A DNA stretch of 64,000 bases from Pseudoxanthomonas gei (GCF_010119615.1 NZ_QOVG01000009.1:117838-181837); one strand, 5' to 3'. Numbered from the stretch's first letter, positions 52,054 through 62,399 are shown. The notes: generated from the sequence alone by a model not told the origin. Made by a program: numbers and translations.

Positions 52054-54180
52054 ATGCCTACCCTTGCCCAAACCTGCCAGACCCTGATGGTCGTCGCAGG
52101 TCTCGCTGCCGCCGGCAGCGCCCTTGCCGATGAGACCGCCACAGTGACCAATGACTCCCACGCCTGGCTGGAAGAAGTCACCGGCGCCAAGCCGCTGGAA
52201 TGGGTCAAGGCCCAGAACGCGAAGTCCGAGGCCGAGATCGCCTCGACCCCCGAATTCAAGCAGCTGGAAGGCCGGATCCTGGCCATGCTTGATTCCGACG
52301 CCAAGATCCCCGGCGTGGAGAAGATCGGCGACTACTACTACAACTTCTGGAAGGACAAGAACCACGAGCGTGGCCTCTGGCGGCGCACCACGCTGGAGGA
52401 ATACCGCAAGCCGCAGCCGCATTGGGAAACGGTCATCGACCTGGACGCATTGAATGCCGCCGAGGGCCTGCAGGACGACCGCAAATGGGTCTGGCATGGC
52501 GCCGATTGCCGCAAGCCGTCCTATGACCGCTGCCTGATCGCGTTGTCGCGAGGCGGCTCGGACGCCGATGTCACCCGTGAGTTCGACCTGGCCAACCGGC
52601 AGTGGGTCAAGGAGGGTTTCTTCCGTCCCGAGGCCAAGGGCGCGCTGGGGTGGAAAGACGCCGACACCGTCTATGTGTACACGGACTTCGGCCCGGGCAG
52701 CATGACGCCGTCCGGCTACCCGCGCATCGTCAAGGAATGGAAGCGCGGCACGCCGCTGGAGGCGGCTACGGTGGTGTACGAAGGCAGCAATACCGACATG
52801 TACATCGCCGCGTTCCATGACGCGACCCCGGGGTTCGAGCGCGATTTCGTCAGCCGCACCATCGCCTTCTACAACGACGAGATGTACCTGCGCGGCGCGG
52901 ACGGCAAGCTGACCAAGGTCGACGTTCCCAATTCCACCGGCAAGGGCGTGGTCCGCGAATGGTTGACCCTGGAATTGCGCGAACCATGGGAGGTCGACGG
53001 CACCACGTACAAGGCAGGCTCGTTGCTGGCCACGCGCTTCGACGACTTCATGCAGGGAAAGAGGAATTTCGACGTGCTGTTCGAGCCCACCGACTCCAGC
53101 TCCCTGGCCGGTGCCACCTGGACCCGCAACCACGTCGTGCTCAACGTGCTGGAGGACGTCAAGAACAGGCTGAGCGTGTTGACCCCATCGGCCAGCGGCT
53201 GGAAGAAGAGCGCGTTCGCCGGCGCCCCCGCGCTGGGTACCATCGGCGTCAGCGCGGTGGACAGTGATGACAGCGACGCGGTGTGGATGACCGTGACCGA
53301 CTACCTGACCCCGACCACGCTGATGCTGGCCGAAGTGGGCAAGCCGGCTGCCCCGGAAGTGCTGAAGACCATGCCGGCCTTCTTCGATGCGTCCAAGCAC
53401 GTGGTCGAGCAGCACTTCGCCACCTCGAAGGACGGCACCAAGGTGCCTTATTTCCTGGTGCGCAAGAAAGACCTGGAATACAACGGCAGCTCGCCCACCT
53501 TGCTTTACGGATACGGCGGCTTCGAGATCTCGCTGACTCCCGGTTATTCCGGCGGCGTGGGCATGGGTTGGCTGGAGAAGGGCGGCGTCTACGCGGTGGC
53601 CAACATCCGCGGCGGCGGTGAATACGGCCCGCGCTGGCACCAGGCCGCGCTGAAGCAGAACCGGCACAAGGCCTACGAGGACTTTGCCGCGGTGGCCCAA
53701 GACATGATCACGCGCAAGATCACCTCACCGGCGCACCTGGGCATCCAGGGCGGCAGCAACGGCGGCCTGCTCACCGGCAACATGCTGATGCAGTACCCGC
53801 GGCTGTTTGGCGCGGTGGTGGTGCAGGTACCGCTGCTGGACATGAAGCGCTACAGCCACCTGCTGGCGGGTGCCTCGTGGATGGCTGAATACGGCGACCC
53901 GGATACGGCGGACTGGCAGTTCATCCAGAAGTTCTCGCCCTACCACCTGTTTGACGCCAGCAAGACCTATCCGCCTACGCTGTTCATGACCTCCACGCGC
54001 GATGACCGCGTGCATCCCGGCCATGCGCGCAAGATGATGGCCAAGATGTCCGAGGCCGGCAAGGACGTGCGCTACTACGAGAACATCGAGGGCGGCCACG
54101 GCGGCGCGGCCAACAATGCGCAGTCGGCGCATATGTCCGCGCTTGCCTATACTTTCCTCTGGCAGCAGCTCGCCAAGTAA
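52054..54180 (+). CDS. Secreted prolyl oligopeptidase (S9A)
   Basis: A 708-residue enzyme with a signal peptide (TCQTLMVVAGLAAAGSALA). The N-terminal HAWLEEVTGAKPLEWVKAQN matches the start of prolyl endopeptidases. The propeller runs to about residue 430 and the catalytic domain contains Ser568 (GGSNGG), Asp650/651 (TRDDRVHP) and His682 (EGGHGG). It cuts short peptides after proline. AGGA lies 8 nt before the ATG; a TTG one codon earlier is not needed. An oligopeptidase B gene follows after 102 nt, probably a tandem functional pair. Confidence 0.94.
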   Translation: MPTLAQTCQTLMVVAGLAAAGSALADETATVTNDSHAWLEEVTGAKPLEWVKAQNAKSEAEIASTPEFKQLEGRILAMLDSDAKIPGVEKIGDYYYNFWKDKNHERGLWRRTTLEEYRKPQPHWETVIDLDALNAAEGLQDDRKWVWHGADCRKPSYDRCLIALSRGGSDADVTREFDLANRQWVKEGFFRPEAKGALGWKDADTVYVYTDFGPGSMTPSGYPRIVKEWKRGTPLEAATVVYEGSNTDMYIAAFHDATPGFERDFVSRTIAFYNDEMYLRGADGKLTKVDVPNSTGKGVVREWLTLELREPWEVDGTTYKAGSLLATRFDDFMQGKRNFDVLFEPTDSSSLAGATWTRNHVVLNVLEDVKNRLSVLTPSASGWKKSAFAGAPALGTIGVSAVDSDDSDAVWMTVTDYLTPTTLMLAEVGKPAAPEVLKTMPAFFDASKHVVEQHFATSKDGTKVPYFLVRKKDLEYNGSSPTLLYGYGGFEISLTPGYSGGVGMGWLEKGGVYAVANIRGGGEYGPRWHQAALKQNRHKAYEDFAAVAQDMITRKITSPAHLGIQGGSNGGLLTGNMLMQYPRLFGAVVVQVPLLDMKRYSHLLAGASWMAEYGDPDTADWQFIQKFSPYHLFDASKTYPPTLFMTSTRDDRVHPGHARKMMAKMSEAGKDVRYYENIEGGHGGAANNAQSAHMSALAYTFLWQQLAK

Positions 54181-54282
54181 CGCGTTCTTGGACTGGAATT
54201 GCTCCTGCATCCCGGCCGCGTGCCGGGATGCTGGTTTTGGCACCGAACTCCATTGCATCGAACCGAACCGGACCTATCTTCC

Positions 54283-56412
54283 ATGAAACCGACCCCCTTC
54301 CTGCTTGCGGCTGCCTTCCTGATGACCACCTCTCCCGTTTCCGTCCTTGCGCTCGACGCCACGCCACCGGATGCGGTGAAGAGGCCGCACGCGGTGAAAG
54401 CTCCCTTCGGCGCCACCCGCAACGACGACTACTACTGGCTGCGTGACGACAAGCGCAAGGACAAGGCGATGCTGGCCTACCTGGCCGCCGAGAACGCCTA
54501 TACCGATACAGTGCTGGCGCCAACCAGACCGCTGCAGGAAACGCTGTACAACGAGATCGTCGGCCGCATCAAGCAGGACGACGCCAGCGTGCCGTACCGC
54601 GAGCGCGGCTACTGGTACTACACGCGCTTCAAGGCTGGCAAGGATTATCCGGTCCAGGCCCGCCGCAAGGGCACGATGGAGGCGCCCGAGGAAATCCTGC
54701 TGGACGTCAACGCCATGGCCGAGGGCAAGGGCTATTTCAGCGTCGGCGATGCCCAGGTGAGCCAGGACAACACCCTGCTGGCATGGGCCGACGACGAAGT
54801 CGGCCGCCGCCAGTACGTGGTCCGCTTCAAGAACCTGGCCACCGGCGAGCTGTATCCCGACACCATCACCAATGCCTCGCCCAACGTGGTCTGGGCCGAT
54901 GACAACAAGACCCTGTTCTACGTCGAGACCGACCCGGAAACCCTGCTCACCGTTCGGGTGAAGACCCACGTGCTGGGTACGCCGGCCAGTGCCGACAAGC
55001 TGGTCTACGAAGAACAGGACGACAGTTTCTACATGGGCATCGGCCGCACCCGCGATGACCGCTTCATCTGCATCTCGGTGGAAAGTACGGTCTCATCGGA
55101 ACAGCGCTGCACGCCCGCCGCCGATCCGCGCGAATTCACCGTACTGGCGCCGCGCGAGCGTGACCTGGAATACAGCGCCGACCACCTGGATGGGCGCTGG
55201 GTGATCCGCACCAACTGGAAGGCCAAGAACTTCCGCATCATGACTGCGCCGTCGTCCGCCACCTCGCGCAGCGAATGGAAGGACTGGATTGCGCACAGCG
55301 ACCAGGTCTACATCGAAGGTTTCGAACTGTTCGACGGCTTCACCGCCATCAGCGAGCGTTCCGATGGCCTGGAGCGGCTGCGCCTGCTGCGCGCCAGTGG
55401 CAAGGAGGAATACGTGCAGGCCGACGAGCCGGCGTATTCGATGGGCCTGGATGTCAATTCGGAGCATGACACGCCGTGGCTGCGCTACAGCTACACCTCG
55501 ATGACCACGCCGGCCACCACCTATGAGCTGAATGTCGAAACCGGCGAGCGCCGGCAGTTGAAGCAGCAGCCGGTGATCGGCTACGACGCCAGCAAGTACG
55601 CCACCGAACGGGTGTGGGTCCAGGCCCGCGATGGCACCCGCGTGCCGGTGTCGCTGGTCTACCGCAAGGGCTTCGAGAAGAACGGCAAGGGCGCCCTGTT
55701 CCAGTACGCCTACGGCAGCTACGGCCTGTCGATGGACCCGGGCTTCAACTCCACCGCGGTCAGCCTGCTCGACCGTGGCGTGGTCTATGCCATCGCCCAC
55801 ATCCGCGGCGGCCAGGAAATGGGCCGCGACTGGTACGACGACGGCAAGCTGCTCAACAAGAAGAACACCTTCAACGATTTCATCGACGTCACCGATGCAT
55901 TGGTGAAGCAGGGCTACGCCGCTCCGGATCGGGTGGCTGCCTCAGGTGGTAGCGCTGGCGGCCTGCTGATGGGCGCGATCGCCAACATGGCGCCGGACAA
56001 GTACCGCGTGATCGTGTCGCAGGTGCCGTTCGTGGACGTGGTCACCACCATGCTGGACCCGACCATCCCGCTGACGACCAACGAGTACGACGAGTGGGGC
56101 AATCCCGAGCAGAAGAAATACTACGACTACATGCTGACCTATTCGCCGTATGACAACATCCGCAAGCAGGCCTATCCGGCGATCTTCGTCGGCACCGGCC
56201 TGTGGGATTCCCAGGTCCAGTACTGGGAGCCGGCCAAGTACATCGCCAGGCTTCGCGATGAAAATGCCGGCACCCTTCCGGTCGTGTTCCGCACCAACAT
56301 GGAAGCCGGGCATGGCGGCAAATCGGGACGCTTCCGCAAATATCGCGAGGCGGCCGAGTACTACGCCTTCGTGCTGGACCAGCTGGGCGTAGCCGAACCC
56401 GCCATGAAATAG
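54283..56412 (+). CDS. ptrB: Oligopeptidase B (S9A)
   Basis: A 709-residue peptidase with a likely signal peptide (PFLLAAAFLMTTSPVSVLALD). The DDYYWLRDDKRKDKAMLAYL segment is characteristic of oligopeptidase B, and ERDLEYSADHLDGRWVI belongs to its propeller. Catalytic residues are Ser557 (GGSAGG), Asp642 (TGLWDSQV) and His677 (AGHGGKSG). It cleaves after Arg and Lys in short peptides. A secreted form is usual in xanthomonads, in contrast to the cytoplasmic E. coli enzyme. Confidence 0.93.
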   Translation: MKPTPFLLAAAFLMTTSPVSVLALDATPPDAVKRPHAVKAPFGATRNDDYYWLRDDKRKDKAMLAYLAAENAYTDTVLAPTRPLQETLYNEIVGRIKQDDASVPYRERGYWYYTRFKAGKDYPVQARRKGTMEAPEEILLDVNAMAEGKGYFSVGDAQVSQDNTLLAWADDEVGRRQYVVRFKNLATGELYPDTITNASPNVVWADDNKTLFYVETDPETLLTVRVKTHVLGTPASADKLVYEEQDDSFYMGIGRTRDDRFICISVESTVSSEQRCTPAADPREFTVLAPRERDLEYSADHLDGRWVIRTNWKAKNFRIMTAPSSATSRSEWKDWIAHSDQVYIEGFELFDGFTAISERSDGLERLRLLRASGKEEYVQADEPAYSMGLDVNSEHDTPWLRYSYTSMTTPATTYELNVETGERRQLKQQPVIGYDASKYATERVWVQARDGTRVPVSLVYRKGFEKNGKGALFQYAYGSYGLSMDPGFNSTAVSLLDRGVVYAIAHIRGGQEMGRDWYDDGKLLNKKNTFNDFIDVTDALVKQGYAAPDRVAASGGSAGGLLMGAIANMAPDKYRVIVSQVPFVDVVTTMLDPTIPLTTNEYDEWGNPEQKKYYDYMLTYSPYDNIRKQAYPAIFVGTGLWDSQVQYWEPAKYIARLRDENAGTLPVVFRTNMEAGHGGKSGRFRKYREAAEYYAFVLDQLGVAEPAMK

Positions 56413-56462
56413 CATCGCGCGGGAGCAGGCCTTGCCCGCTCCCGCGTTGCTACGATGCCGCC

Positions 56463-56861
56463 ATGACCGGACGCTCCCGTTTTCGCTGGGCATGGTGGTT
56501 GCTGGCCTATGCCAGCCTGGGCACCGGCATCGTGGGCATATTCATCCCTGGCCTGCCGACCACGGTGTTCATCCTGATCGCGGCCTATGCCGCCTCGCGC
56601 GGTTCCGAGCGCCTGCATGCCTACCTGATGCAGCATCCGCGCTTCGGCCCGGTCATCAGCGACTGGCAGGCCCATGGCGCGGTCTCGCGTCGCGGCAAAT
56701 GGGCGGCCACGCTGACCATGCTGGCGTGCGCGGCGGTCCTGCTGGCGATCATGCTGTCGGTAGGCACTCATCGGTGGTGGATGGCCGCCCTGCCCATCGC
56801 CTGCATGGCGGCAGTGGCAGTGTGGCTGTGGCTGCGCCCCGAGCCACCAGGTCCCAGCTAG
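56463..56861 (+). CDS. DUF454 family inner-membrane protein (YbaN-like)
   Basis: A 132-residue membrane protein. GIVGIFIPGLPTTVFILIAAY near residues 22-42 is the DUF454 signature. HPRFGPVISDWQAHGAVSRRGK forms the cytoplasmic loop, and further hydrophobic helices follow at 83-98 and 104-122. The family is widespread and has no firmly established role. It lies 50 nt after the oligopeptidase B stop and 51 nt before lptM. Confidence 0.9.
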   Translation: MTGRSRFRWAWWLLAYASLGTGIVGIFIPGLPTTVFILIAAYAASRGSERLHAYLMQHPRFGPVISDWQAHGAVSRRGKWAATLTMLACAAVLLAIMLSVGTHRWWMAALPIACMAAVAVWLWLRPEPPGPS

Positions 56862-56912
56862 ACCTGGGGCGGCAGGCATGCTGGTTCATGCCCGTCTGGC
56901 TATACTTCTGCC

Positions 56913-57140
56913 ATGACTACATTCCTCCGGTTCGCCCTCGCCAGTTCCGTCTTCGTCCTCCTCGCCGGCTGCGGCGCCAAGGGTCCGTTGATCCTTCCGG
57001 AAAAAGCAGCGCCGATCGGGATGCCCGCCGACGAGCCCACCGACAATACGCCGCAGATCGACGCGCCGGCTCCAACGCCCGCCGATGAGCAGGCCGACGA
57101 CGCTGTCGAAGACCCGGCGCCTCCTGCCAAGGACGAGTGA
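56913..57140 (+). CDS. lptM: LPS translocon maturation lipoprotein LptM (YifL-like)
   Basis: A 75-residue lipoprotein. The signal peptide ends with the lipobox LAGC, followed by the conserved GAKGPLILP block that defines LptM/YifL. The rest is Pro/Asp-rich and disordered. In E. coli, LptM helps assemble the LptDE outer-membrane complex. Position directly upstream of dapF is conserved in gammaproteobacteria, which strengthens the call. Confidence 0.9.
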   Translation: MTTFLRFALASSVFVLLAGCGAKGPLILPEKAAPIGMPADEPTDNTPQIDAPAPTPADEQADDAVEDPAPPAKDE

Positions 57141-57161
57141 ACGACTGCCGGAGCAATCACA

Positions 57162-57989
57162 GTGCTGCGTTTTTCCAAGATGCACGGTGCAGGCAACGAC
57201 TTCGTCATCCTCGACCTGCGTGATGGCACACCACCGCCTGACGCGACGCTGGCTTCCGAGCTGGCCGATCGCCACTTTGGCGTCGGCTGCGACCAGATCC
57301 TGACCATCGAGCCTGCGCGCAGCAGCCAGGCGGTGGCTTCGTATCGCATCTGGAATTCCGACGGTTCGTCCTCGCAGCAGTGCGGCAACGGCGCACGCTG
57401 CGTCGCCGCCTGGCTGGTGCGCGATGGCACGGCGACAGGCCAACGTTTCCAGGTCGACAGCCCGCTGGCCACCCACGAGGTGCAGCGTCTGGAAAGCGAC
57501 CGGTATGCGATCGCAATGGGCGTTCCGCGATTCGATCCGGCGGCGATCCCGCTGGCGGGATTTTCCGCAGCAGACCGGTACATGCTGGAACTGGATGGCG
57601 AGACGCTGGAATTCGGCGCTGTGTCCATGGGCAACCCGCACGCCGTGGTGGAAGTTGACGATGTCGATCTCGCACCCGTGCTGGTGGCCGGGCCTGCATT
57701 GCAGGGTAGTGCGGTTTTCCCGCAATCGGCCAATATCGGTTTTGCCCAGGTGGTGGCGCGTGACCGCCTGCGCCTGCGCGTGTACGAACGCGGCGTGGGT
57801 GAAACCCTCGCCTGCGGAAGTGGAGCCTGCGCGGCGGCGGCGGTGCTGATGCGGCGTGGCCGCATCGATCGTGACGTCGATATCACCCTGCCGGGCGGCG
57901 ACCTGCACATAAGCTGGCCCGATGACGCCGCCGAGGTCATCATGTCCGGACCGGCGGCATTCGTATTCGAAGGGAATTGGAAGCAATGA
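57162..57989 (+). CDS. dapF: Diaminopimelate epimerase
   Basis: A 275-residue enzyme that interconverts LL- and meso-diaminopimelate for lysine and peptidoglycan. [13 protein letters not shown] opens the protein. Cys74 in QQCGNGARC and Cys218 in LACGSGAC are the two catalytic cysteines. The start is a GTG at 57162, placed 21 nt after lptM. The stop overlaps the DUF484 start as ATGA, so the two are translationally coupled. Confidence 0.97.
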   Translation: MLRFSKMHGAGNDFVILDLRDGTPPPDATLASELADRHFGVGCDQILTIEPARSSQAVASYRIWNSDGSSSQQCGNGARCVAAWLVRDGTATGQRFQVDSPLATHEVQRLESDRYAIAMGVPRFDPAAIPLAGFSAADRYMLELDGETLEFGAVSMGNPHAVVEVDDVDLAPVLVAGPALQGSAVFPQSANIGFAQVVARDRLRLRVYERGVGETLACGSGACAAAAVLMRRGRIDRDVDITLPGGDLHISWPDDAAEVIMSGPAAFVFEGNWKQ

Positions 57990-58660
57990 ACGAGACACAA
58001 GAAAAAATCGGCGCGCACGAGATCGCGGCCTGGCTGCGCCGGCACCCGACCTTCCTGAAGCAGTTCCCCGACCTGGCCCTGACCTTGGTGGTGCCGCGCG
58101 ACGAGGGCCCGACGGCGTCGCTGGCCAGCTACCAGCTGGAAGTGCTGCGCGACAAGAACCGCGAACTGTCCAAGCGCCTCAATGACCTGTTCGGCAATGC
58201 GCAGGACAACGAGCGTCTTGCCGTGCGCACCCACCAGTTGACGCTTGCCCTGTTGAAGCAGAACACCGCCCAGGACATCTTGCGCGCGATGGCGGCCTCG
58301 CTGGCCGAGGATTTCAATGGCGACCTGGTGCGCATGGTGCTGTTCGAGCCGGTGCCGGGCCTGGAAGATGCCGAGTGGCTGCAGGTGGTGGCCGAGGGCA
58401 GCGCGCACCTGAATTCGTTCCGCGACTGCCTGAAGGACGGCGAGCCGATCTGCGGGCGTCTGCAACCGGAAAAGAACGCGCTGCTGTACGGGCCGCGGGC
58501 CGAGGAAGTGCAGTCGTCCGCGCTGTTGCCATTGCCTGGCCTGGGCCTCGTCGCGGTGGGTAGCCGCGAAGGCAACCGTTTCTATCCGGGCATGGGCACG
58601 CTGTTCCTGCGCATGATGGGCGAGGCGCTGGTGGTGGCGCTCAAGCGCTTCGATGGCTGA
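57986..58660 (+). CDS. DUF484 family GAF-like protein
   Basis: A 224-residue soluble protein. [20 protein letters not shown] near residues 11-30 is the DUF484 signature helix, followed by a coiled coil ([20 protein letters not shown]) and a GAF-like domain (residues about 85-220). It is always found between dapF and xerC in this lineage; function remains undefined. The ATG at 57986 overlaps the dapF stop; a TTG three codons earlier is not needed. Confidence 0.93.
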   Translation: MNETQEKIGAHEIAAWLRRHPTFLKQFPDLALTLVVPRDEGPTASLASYQLEVLRDKNRELSKRLNDLFGNAQDNERLAVRTHQLTLALLKQNTAQDILRAMAASLAEDFNGDLVRMVLFEPVPGLEDAEWLQVVAEGSAHLNSFRDCLKDGEPICGRLQPEKNALLYGPRAEEVQSSALLPLPGLGLVAVGSREGNRFYPGMGTLFLRMMGEALVVALKRFDG

Positions 58661-58681
58661 AGCGAGGCCTCTGTTTTTTTG

Positions 58682-58794
58682 CTCGTCACGCCCGCGCAGG
58701 CGGGGCTCGCTGCTGCTCCTGCATGAGCGCTTCTGCCCGCGACTCGTTCCGGCACGAAGCGAAGAGCGATCCCCGCCTGCGCGGGGATGACGAG
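58682..58794. repeat. Inverted repeat of the gcctgcgcgggg type
   Basis: Arms at 58682-58711 and 58765-58794 are reverse complements with few mismatches; each contains the core cgcgcaggcgggg or its complement. The repeat fills most of the 145-nt gap between DUF484 and xerC. Similar cores occur singly near 23262-23276 and, degraded, near 1317-1342. It looks like a dispersed REP-like element of xanthomonads. Confidence 0.8.
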
Positions 58795-58805
58795 AGAAAA
58801 TCACC

Positions 58806-59693
58806 GTGTCCGGCGTCGAAGACTTCCTCTCCCACCTGCAGGTCGAGCGCCGCATGTCGGCGCACACGCTGGATGCCTATCGGCGTGACCTGACCTCACT
58901 GGGTGAATGGGCATCGGCACAGGGCGTCAACGAACTGTCGGCGCTGGATACAGGACAGCTGCGCGCCTTCGTGGCCGCCGAACACCGCCGCGGCCTGGCG
59001 CCGAAGAGCCTGCAACGCCGGCTTTCCGCCTGCCGCAGTTACTTCAACTGGTTGCTCCGGCATGCCCGCATCGTCGCCAGTCCGGCCGCGGCGCTGCGCG
59101 CGCCCAAGTCACCACGCAAGTTGCCGCAGGTGCTGGATGCCGACGAGGCTTCGCGGCTGGTGGAAGTACCCACCGACGTGCCGCTGGGCCTGCGCGATCG
59201 CGCGCTGCTGGAACTTTTCTACTCCTCGGGCCTGCGCCTGAGCGAACTGTGCGGCCTGCGCTGGCACGACCTGGACCTGGATGGCGGATTGGTGACCGTG
59301 CTGGGCAAGGGCAGCAAGCAACGCAAGGTCCCGGTAGGCTCGCATGCGCGCCGTGCGCTGGACTCTTGGCGCGACGAACAGAAACCTGCCAGCGACGCGT
59401 TCGTATTTCCGGGACGCAGCGGCGGGCCCCTCTCCCAGCGTGCGGTGCAGATCCGCATGAAGCTCCTGGCCCAGAAGCAGGGCCTGTTCAAGAACGTGCA
59501 CCCGCACATGCTGCGGCACAGTTTCGCCAGCCATATCCTGGAATCCTCCGGCGACCTGCGCGGCGTGCAGGAACTGCTGGGTCACGCCGACATCGCCACC
59601 ACCCAGATCTATACCCACCTGGATTTCCAGCACCTGGCCAAGGTCTACGATGCTGCACATCCGCGGGCAAAGCGTCGCAAGGACGCGCTGTAG
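58806..59693 (+). CDS. xerC: Site-specific tyrosine recombinase XerC
   Basis: A 295-residue recombinase starting with GTG. The N-terminal SAM-like domain ([23 protein letters not shown]) is followed by the catalytic domain with Arg144 (SGLRLSEL), the [10 protein letters not shown] box carrying His-x-x-Arg, [11 protein letters not shown] and Tyr269, which forms the DNA-phosphotyrosine. With XerD it resolves chromosome dimers at dif. Position before hslVU is the standard core arrangement, so it is not a phage integrase. Confidence 0.96.
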   Translation: MSGVEDFLSHLQVERRMSAHTLDAYRRDLTSLGEWASAQGVNELSALDTGQLRAFVAAEHRRGLAPKSLQRRLSACRSYFNWLLRHARIVASPAAALRAPKSPRKLPQVLDADEASRLVEVPTDVPLGLRDRALLELFYSSGLRLSELCGLRWHDLDLDGGLVTVLGKGSKQRKVPVGSHARRALDSWRDEQKPASDAFVFPGRSGGPLSQRAVQIRMKLLAQKQGLFKNVHPHMLRHSFASHILESSGDLRGVQELLGHADIATTQIYTHLDFQHLAKVYDAAHPRAKRRKDAL

Positions 59694-59755
59694 AGCCGAG
59701 CTTGCTCGACCGCTCCTGGCGCGGAATTAAAAATACCAGCCGAGCAAGCTCGACC
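59694..59755. repeat. Short inverted repeat after xerC
   Basis: gccgagcttgctcgac at 59696-59711 and gccgagcaagctcgac at about 59739-59754 are reverse-complementary over 12 nt and each is itself nearly palindromic. The element directly follows the xerC stop in the 140-nt gap before hslV. It may end xerC transcription or be a dispersed repeat. Confidence 0.6.
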
Positions 59756-59833
59756 CTGCATGGATCGTGTCGAAAGTCACGGTTGAACCGGTTCAGGCCG
59801 TCCCCACCTCCTAATCATCACTCCGGAGGCCGC

Positions 59834-60385
59834 ATGGACCCCAGCCAGAACCCCAATGTTTTCCACGCCACCACCATCCTGTCGGTGCGGCGCAACGGTC
59901 TTGTCGCCGTGGCTGGCGACGGCCAAGTCACCCTTGGCAACACGGTGATGAAGGGCAATGCGCGCAAGGTGCGCCGTCTGGGTCGCGACGGCCAGGTGCT
60001 GGCCGGCTTCGCGGGCGCCGCCGCCGATGCCTTCACCCTGTTCGAACTGTTCGAGGCCAAGCTGGAAAAGCATGGCCAGCTGCAACGCGCCGCGGTGGAA
60101 CTGGCCAAGGACTGGCGCACCGAACGCCGCCTCGGCAAGCTGGAGGCGCTGCTGGCGGTGGCCGACAAGGACACCTCGCTGATCATCAGCGGCACCGGTG
60201 ATGTCATCGAGCCGGAGGACGGCCTCATCGCCATTGGCTCCGGTGGCTCCTTCGCGCTGTCCGCCGCGCGCGCGCTGATGGCGCATACAGACCTGGATGC
60301 CAAAACCATCGCCGTCGAGTCGCTGAATATCGCCGGCGACATCTGCATCTATACCAATCGCAATATCGTGGTGGAAGAACTCTAG
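59834..60385 (+). CDS. hslV: ATP-dependent protease peptidase subunit HslV
   Basis: A 183-residue proteasome-type subunit. The propeptide is removed before Thr in [12 protein letters not shown], exposing the N-terminal threonine nucleophile. [17 protein letters not shown] and [14 protein letters not shown] are conserved. Twelve subunits form two rings capped by HslU. GGAGG lies 6 nt before the ATG. The hslU gene follows after 105 nt. Confidence 0.97.
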   Translation: MDPSQNPNVFHATTILSVRRNGLVAVAGDGQVTLGNTVMKGNARKVRRLGRDGQVLAGFAGAAADAFTLFELFEAKLEKHGQLQRAAVELAKDWRTERRLGKLEALLAVADKDTSLIISGTGDVIEPEDGLIAIGSGGSFALSAARALMAHTDLDAKTIAVESLNIAGDICIYTNRNIVVEEL

Positions 60386-60490
60386 GAAAGGATGCAGAGG
60401 AACGCGGAACGGGCCAAGGCCTGCCCCGGTTCCAGCGCGCCCCCTGATTCGTGCTTCTTTCCGTCCCACCCGTTCCTGGATAAAGCCCCC

Positions 60491-61864
60491 ATGTCCGACA
60501 AACCCTTCAACAACAACGCCACCATGACCCCGCGCGAAATCGTGCAGGAACTCGACCGCCATATCGTCGGCCAGCACGGCGCCAAGCGCGCGGTTGCCAT
60601 CGCCCTGCGCAACCGCTGGCGGCGCATGCAGCTGCAGCCCGACCTGCGCGAGGAGGTAATGCCCAAGAACATCCTGATGATCGGCCCGACCGGCGTCGGC
60701 AAGACCGAGATCGCGCGGCGCCTGGCGACCCTGGCCAACGCGCCTTTCGTGAAAGTCGAGGCGACCCGCTTCACCGAGGTCGGCTATGTAGGCAAGGACG
60801 TCGAACAGATCGTGCGCGACCTGGCCGACACCGCGGTGAAGATGTACCGCGAGCAGGCCAAGGTGCGCGTGCGCACCCAGGCCGAGGAGCGCGCCGAGGA
60901 CCGCATCCTCGATGCGCTGTTACCACGGCGCAGTACCGGCATCGGCTTCGATGCCGAAGCGGCGCGCCACGAGCCGTCCGCGCAGGACGGCGACACCCGC
61001 ACCAAGTTCCGCCGCATGCTGCGCGCCGGCGAGCTGGATGAGCGCGAAATCGAACTCGAGCTTTCGGCCAACGTCAGCATGGACATCATGACCCCGCCGG
61101 GCATGGAGGAAATGGGCCAGCAACTGCGGCAGATGTTCTCCAGCATGGGCACGCCCAAGTCGCATGCGCGCACCCTGACCATCAAGGCCGCGCGCCCGCA
61201 GCTGGTGGAAGAAGAAGCCGCCAAGCTGGTCAACGAAGACGACATCCGCACCGCGGCGATCGAGGCCTGCGAGCAGAACGGCATCGTCTTCATCGACGAG
61301 ATCGACAAGGTCGCCAAGCGCGGCGGCAACATGAGCGGTGGCGACGTCAGCCGCGAAGGCGTGCAACGCGACCTGCTGCCGCTGGTGGAAGGCTCCAACG
61401 TCAGCACCAAGTACGGCACGGTCAAGACCGACCATATCCTCTTCATCGCCTCGGGCGCGTTCCACCTGGCCAAGCCCAGCGATCTCATTCCCGAGTTGCA
61501 GGGCCGCTTCCCGATCCGGGTGGAGCTGTCGGCACTGTCGAAGGACGATTTCGTGCGCATCCTCACCGAGCCGAAGGCCGCGCTGACCCGCCAGTACGAA
61601 GCGTTGCTGCAGACCGAGGGCGTGGCCCTGGACTTCACCGCGGACGCAGTGGATCGGCTGGCCGAAATCGCTGCCCAGGTCAACGAACGCCAGGAAAACA
61701 TCGGCGCACGTCGCCTGCACACCGTGCTTGAGCGCCTGCTGGATACGCTGAGCTACGAAGCGCCCGACCGCGACGGCCAGAAAGTAAGCATCGACAAAGC
61801 CTACGTGGACCAGCACCTGGGCGAACTGGTGCAGGACCCGGACCTGAGCCGCTACATCCTCTGA
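60491..61864 (+). CDS. hslU: ATP-dependent protease ATPase subunit HslU
   Basis: A 457-residue AAA+ unfoldase. Walker A is [10 protein letters not shown] near residues 58-67, Walker B is [10 protein letters not shown] near 264-273, and the intermediate domain lies between. [10 protein letters not shown] is the pore loop (GYVG). The C-terminus (DLSRYIL) ends with the hydrophobic tail that docks into HslV. Length and order are standard. Confidence 0.97.
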   Translation: MSDKPFNNNATMTPREIVQELDRHIVGQHGAKRAVAIALRNRWRRMQLQPDLREEVMPKNILMIGPTGVGKTEIARRLATLANAPFVKVEATRFTEVGYVGKDVEQIVRDLADTAVKMYREQAKVRVRTQAEERAEDRILDALLPRRSTGIGFDAEAARHEPSAQDGDTRTKFRRMLRAGELDEREIELELSANVSMDIMTPPGMEEMGQQLRQMFSSMGTPKSHARTLTIKAARPQLVEEEAAKLVNEDDIRTAAIEACEQNGIVFIDEIDKVAKRGGNMSGGDVSREGVQRDLLPLVEGSNVSTKYGTVKTDHILFIASGAFHLAKPSDLIPELQGRFPIRVELSALSKDDFVRILTEPKAALTRQYEALLQTEGVALDFTADAVDRLAEIAAQVNERQENIGARRLHTVLERLLDTLSYEAPDRDGQKVSIDKAYVDQHLGELVQDPDLSRYIL

Positions 61865-61876
61865 CCCCCTGCTCAC

Positions 61877-61945
61877 TGTGGTAGCGGCTTCAGCCGCGAC
61901 GGGCGTTGCCGGTGGAGCATCGTCGCGGCTGAAGCCGCTACCACA
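61877..61945. repeat. Perfect 24-bp inverted repeat between hslU and osmC-like gene
   Basis: Arms at 61877-61900 and 61922-61945 are exact reverse complements around a 21-nt loop; the core is gtagcggcttcagccgcgac. It fills the 85-nt space between two convergent genes and probably serves as a two-way transcription end. The core sequence type is widespread in xanthomonad and lysobacter intergenic regions. Confidence 0.9.
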
Positions 61946-61949
61946 GGAC

Positions 61950-62399
61950 TCAGCGCGGCTCTATCGTCACTTCGGTCTTGACGGAATTGGCGATGAAGCA
62001 ATTCTGGTGTGCCGAATGGTGCAGGCGTTGCAACCCCTCCGCATCTGGCGCGCTGCCTTCGGCAAACACGATCTTCGGCCGCAGCGTCACACCGACCAGG
62101 GCAATCCTGCCGGCCTCGTTCTTGCCGAGCCTGCCCACCGCTTCGTCAGCATAGCTGTCTATCACCCAGCCTTTTTTTGAGGCAATCGCCAGCAGCGTCA
62201 GCATGTGGCACGAAGACAGCGCCACCACCAGTGCCTCTTCCGGGTCCACGCCCTGCGCGCTGCCCAGGTACGCCGGCGCGGCCGAACCGGTTAGCCGTTG
62301 CCCACGCTCGAAAACCCATTCGTGGTCGCGGCTGTAGCCCTCGGGCGTGAACGGCTTGCCGTCGCGGTTCCATTGGATGGACGTCTTGTGTTCTGACAT
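61950..62399 (-). CDS. OsmC family peroxiredoxin-like protein
   Basis: A 149-residue protein. Cys in ALSSCHMLTLL near residue 64 and Cys in HQNCFIANSVK near 133 are the redox pair of OsmC/Ohr proteins that reduce organic hydroperoxides. The EALVVALSSCH block is typical of the OsmC rather than the Ohr branch. The start at 62399 (MSEHKTSIQW) follows an AGGG element. It stands convergent with hslU across the inverted repeat. Confidence 0.92.
   Translation of the reverse strand: MSEHKTSIQWNRDGKPFTPEGYSRDHEWVFERGQRLTGSAAPAYLGSAQGVDPEEALVVALSSCHMLTLLAIASKKGWVIDSYADEAVGRLGKNEAGRIALVGVTLRPKIVFAEGSAPDAEGLQRLHHSAHQNCFIANSVKTEVTIEPR

Noticed and set aside
58806..59693. Prophage or integron integrase
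   Set aside because: The gene is xerC by its core position between DUF484 and hslV and by its standard length; no phage genes or attachment sites are near.
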